The notes beneath the pieces are model-generated. The model ran no database searches and was not told the origin of the DNA. It saw only the letters and a list, made by a program, of their open reading frames with translations. The position numbers and the translations under genes are program-made. From Calliopsis andreniformis (lineage: Eukaryota > Arthropoda > Insecta > Hymenoptera > Andrenidae), in NCBI RefSeq assembly GCF_051401765.1, contig NW_027480468.1, positions 3,455,758 through 3,519,757 on the forward strand: a stretch of 64,000 nt of DNA, written 5' to 3'. Positions 61,597-64,000 of this stretch are shown here, piece by piece (position 1 is the stretch's first letter; every line of letters starts with the position of its first letter).

Positions 61597-64000
61597 GATG
61601 ATTGAAGGTTGACGATTGAGGATTGAGGCTTGTGGATTCAGGACGAGGACTGAGGGTTGAGTATTGATGTTTGAGGTCTGAGGATTGAGGATAGAGGATT
61701 GAGAATTGAGGATTGATGACTGAGGATTGAGGATTGAGGTATGACGATTGCGGATTGAGTATTGAAAATTGGGTATTGAGGTTTGAATATTGAGGATTGA
61801 GGATTGAGGATTGAGGATTGAAGATTGAGTATTGAGGATTGAAGATTGAGGATTGAGGATTGAAGATTGAGTATTGAGGATTGAAGATTGAGGATTGAGG
61901 ATTGAGGATTGAAGATTGAGTATTGAGGATTGAAGATTGAGGATTGAGGATTGAGGATCGAGGATTGAGGACTGAGGATTGAGGATTGAGGATTGAGCAT
62001 TGAGGATTGAAGATTGAGGACTGTTGATTGAGGATTGAAGATTGAGGATTAAGGATTGAGGGTTGAGGATTGAGGATTGAGGATTGAGTATTGAGGATTG
62101 AAGATTGACGATTAACGATTGAGGATTGAGGATTGAGGGTTGAGGATTGAGGATTCAGGATTGAAGATTGAGTATTGAGGATTGAAGGTTGAGGACTGAG
62201 GATAGGGCATTGAGGATTGAGGATTGAAGTTTGAGTATTGAGGATTGAAGATTAAGATAGAGGATTGAGGACTGAGGATTGAGGATTGAAGATTGAGGAT
62301 TGGGGACTGAGCATTGAGGGAAGAGTGATAAGAATTGATGTTTGTGGATAGAGATCTGAAGATTGCAGATTGAGTATTGAGTATTGAAAACTGTGAATTG
62401 AGGATACTCTACTGAGGATTGAGGATTGACAACTGATTGTTGAGGACTCAGGGCTGAAGATTGAGGATTCAGGATTGAGGATTCAGGATTGAGGTTTGAG
62501 GGCTGAGGATTGAGGATTGAGGATTGAGGATTGAGGATTGAGGATTGAATACTGAGGATTGGGTATTGAGGATTGAACGTAGAGGATTGTGGGTTGACGA
62601 TTGAGGATTGAGGATTGTGGATTGAAGATTGAGGATTGAGGATTGAGGATTGAGGATTGAGGATTGAGGATTGAGGATTGAGGATTGAGGATTGAAGATT
62701 GAGTATTGAGGATTGAAGATTAAGATTGAGGATTGAGGATTGAGGATTGAGGATTGAGCATTGAAGATTGAGGATTTGGGACTGAGGATTGAAAATTGAG
62801 GATTGAGGATTGAGGATTGAGGATTGAGGATTGAGGATTGAGGATTGAGGATTGAGGATTGAGGATTGAGGATTGAAGATTGAGTATTGATGATTGAAGA
62901 TTGAGGATGGAGGATTGAGTGTTGAGGTTTGAGGACGAGGACTGACGGTTGAGGTTTGAGGTTTGAGGATTGAGGATTGAGGATTGAGGACTGAGGGTTG
63001 AGAATAGAGGATTGAGGATTGAGGATTGAAGATTGAGGATTGGGTATTGAGGATTGAAGAATGAGGATTGTGTATTGAGGATTGAGTATTGAGATTTGAA
63101 GGTTGAGTATTGAGGATTGAAGTTTGAGGTTTGAGGATTGAGTATTGAAGATTGAGGATTTGGGACTGAGGATTGAAGATTGAGGATTGAGGACTGAGGA
63201 TTGACGATTGCGGATTGAGGATTGAGGATTGAAGATTGAGGATTGAGGATTGAGGATTGAGGATTGAGGATTGAAGATTGAGTATTGAGGATTGAAGATT
63301 AAGATTGAGGATTGAGGATTGAGGATTGAGGATTGAGCATTGAAGATTGAGGATTTGGGACTGAGGAATGAAAATTGAGGATTGAGGATTGAGGATTGAG
63401 GATTGAGGATCGAGGATTGAGGATTGAGGATTGAGGATTGAGGATTGAGGATTGAAGATTGAATACTGAGGGTTGGGTATTGAGGATTGAACGTAGAGGA
63501 TTGTGGGTTGACGATTGAGGATTGAGGATTGTGGATTGAAGATTGAATATTAATGATTGAAGATTGAGGATTGAGGATTGAGGGTTGTGGATTGAGGACG
63601 AGGACTGTGGGTTGAGTATTGATGTCTGAAGTCTTAGGATTGAAGAATCAGGATTGAAGATTAAGTATTGAGGATTGAATATTGAGGATTGAGGGTTGAG
63701 GATTGAGGATTGAGAATGAGGGCTGAGGGTTGAGGATTGAGGTTTGAGGACTGAGGACTGAGTACTGAGGATTGAGTATTGAAGATTGAGGATTGATGAT
63801 TGAGGATCGAGGATTGAGGGTTGAAGATTGAGGATTGAGGATCGAGGATTGAGGATTGAGGATTGAGGATTGAGGATTGAAGATTGAGTATTGATGATTG
63901 AAGATTGAGGATGGAGGATTGAGGGTTGAGGTTTGAGGACGAGGACTGATGGTTGAGGTTTGAGGTTTGAGGATTGAGGATTGAGGATTGAAGACTGAGG
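61597..64000 (+). repeat. A7 module, copy 3, running off the window
   Basis: Follows 45,133 onward at offset 16,464 (A7 45940 matches 62404), then 16,443 after the 21-bp difference, up to the last base. In the actgagtactgagg phrase near 63,767 it agrees with copy 1 rather than copy 2, while it shares the single-copy 21-bp state with copy 2. The satellite clearly continues beyond the window. Confidence 0.82.

Larger units (their letters stand above)
1..64000 (+). repeat. Giant heptanucleotide satellite array (unit ATTGAGG), spanning the whole window
   Basis: Almost every position can be parsed into 7-bp units with consensus ATTGAGG, all in the same orientation. Every position of the unit is seen to vary: A1 to G or T, T2 to C or A, T3 to C or A, G4 to C or A, A5 to C, G or T, G6 to A, T or C, G7 to T or A. 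The consensus has no C, so the + strand is C-poor and strongly G-over-C skewed. Register is broken by recurrent 6-bp units (ACGAGG, ATGAGG, ATTAAG) and rarely by an 8-bp unit. No unique DNA borders the array at either end, so its true length is unknown. The ordered, locally duplicated variants fit expansion by unequal exchange or replication slippage; that process is inferred. Confidence 0.98.

Noticed and set aside
1..64000. CRISPR array
   Set aside because: The repeat is 7 bp with no spacers, the higher-order units have no constant repeat and variable spacer alternation, and no cas gene is present.
1..64000. Telomere
   Set aside because: The unit is the same length as the plant-type TTTAGGG repeat but differs in sequence, is highly degenerate, and is organised in higher-order segmental duplications unlike a telomerase-made tract. 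No terminal structure is visible.
1..64000. Plasmid or phage iterons, or a replication origin
   Set aside because: There is no initiator gene, no AT-rich unwinding region and no boundary; tens of kb of direct repeats far exceed any iteron set known to me.
1..64000. Insertion sequences, transposons or retroelements
   Set aside because: No transposase or reverse-transcriptase coding sequence, no terminal inverted repeats at block ends and no target-site duplications. The block duplications are tandem or local and in direct orientation.
1..64000. tRNA, rRNA or structured ncRNA genes
   Set aside because: No stretch departs from the heptamer lattice long enough, and the near absence of C on the + strand precludes ordinary stems apart from the short element B inverted repeat.
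1..64000. Confident assignment to cyanobacterial STRR repeats or any other named heptamer family
   Set aside because: I cannot match ATTGAGG to a named family from memory with certainty, and no flanking gene is available to place the organism.

Overview
The whole 64 kb window is one direct-orientation tandem repeat. The unit is a 7-bp heptamer, ATTGAGG on the + strand (the same repeat can be written GAGGATT or TTGAGGA). I found no protein-coding gene with a recognisable product, no tRNA or rRNA, no transposon ends and no unique flanking DNA. The array runs off both edges. It is a diverged satellite: the longest run of perfect heptamers I noticed is 11 units (77 bp, near 1,340, 46,352 and 46,931). 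Elsewhere variant heptamers (ACTGAGG, ATTGAAG, ATTGAGT, TTTGAGG, GTTGAGG, ATTCAGG, ATTGCGG and others) follow one another in an order that recurs over hundreds to thousands of bases.

The sequence alone does not identify the organism. Ordered variants, nested segmental duplications and near-identical neighbouring blocks are what unequal exchange produces in eukaryotic satellites, and 7-bp satellites are established there (for example in Drosophila virilis). Heptamer repeats also occur in bacteria (cyanobacterial STRR families), but as far as I know as much shorter tracts. Nothing in the window decides between these.

Two recurrent landmark families rise above the background. Element A (about 160 bp, 43 copies, eight subtypes) is built of strongly deviant heptamers that stay in 7-bp register. 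Element B (21 copies) carries an 18-bp inverted repeat containing the only reverse-oriented heptamer I noticed. A and B share a core ending in ATATTCT or a close variant and look like diverged relatives.

Layout: 1-4,733 holds A1/A2/A3 elements. 4,734-7,320 holds nested 692-bp and 189-bp duplications. 7,330-8,596 is a B block and about 8,620-8,990 a 126-bp trimer. 9,001-13,071 is a patchwork with further A2/A3 copies. 13,072-19,980 is a rearranged second copy of roughly 895-10,000, and 19,981-21,060 is a copy of about 11,930-13,010. 21,061-22,290 is a truncated B block. 22,904-28,500 is a 2,536-bp unit in three partial or complete copies. 28,500-31,145 is a patchwork. 31,146-44,563 is a nearly perfect 6,709-bp tandem duplication. 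44,564-64,000 is built from A6/A7/A8/B modules arranged as two 2,625-bp tandem pairs inside a larger duplication displaced by about 9.4 kb, with a third module copy running off the right edge.

The long open frames on the - strand follow from the repeat arithmetic and are not good evidence for genes. Because 7 is not a multiple of 3, all three - frames read the same cyclic heptapeptide (SSILNPQ), while every canonical + strand heptamer places a TGA so that all + frames stop every seven codons.
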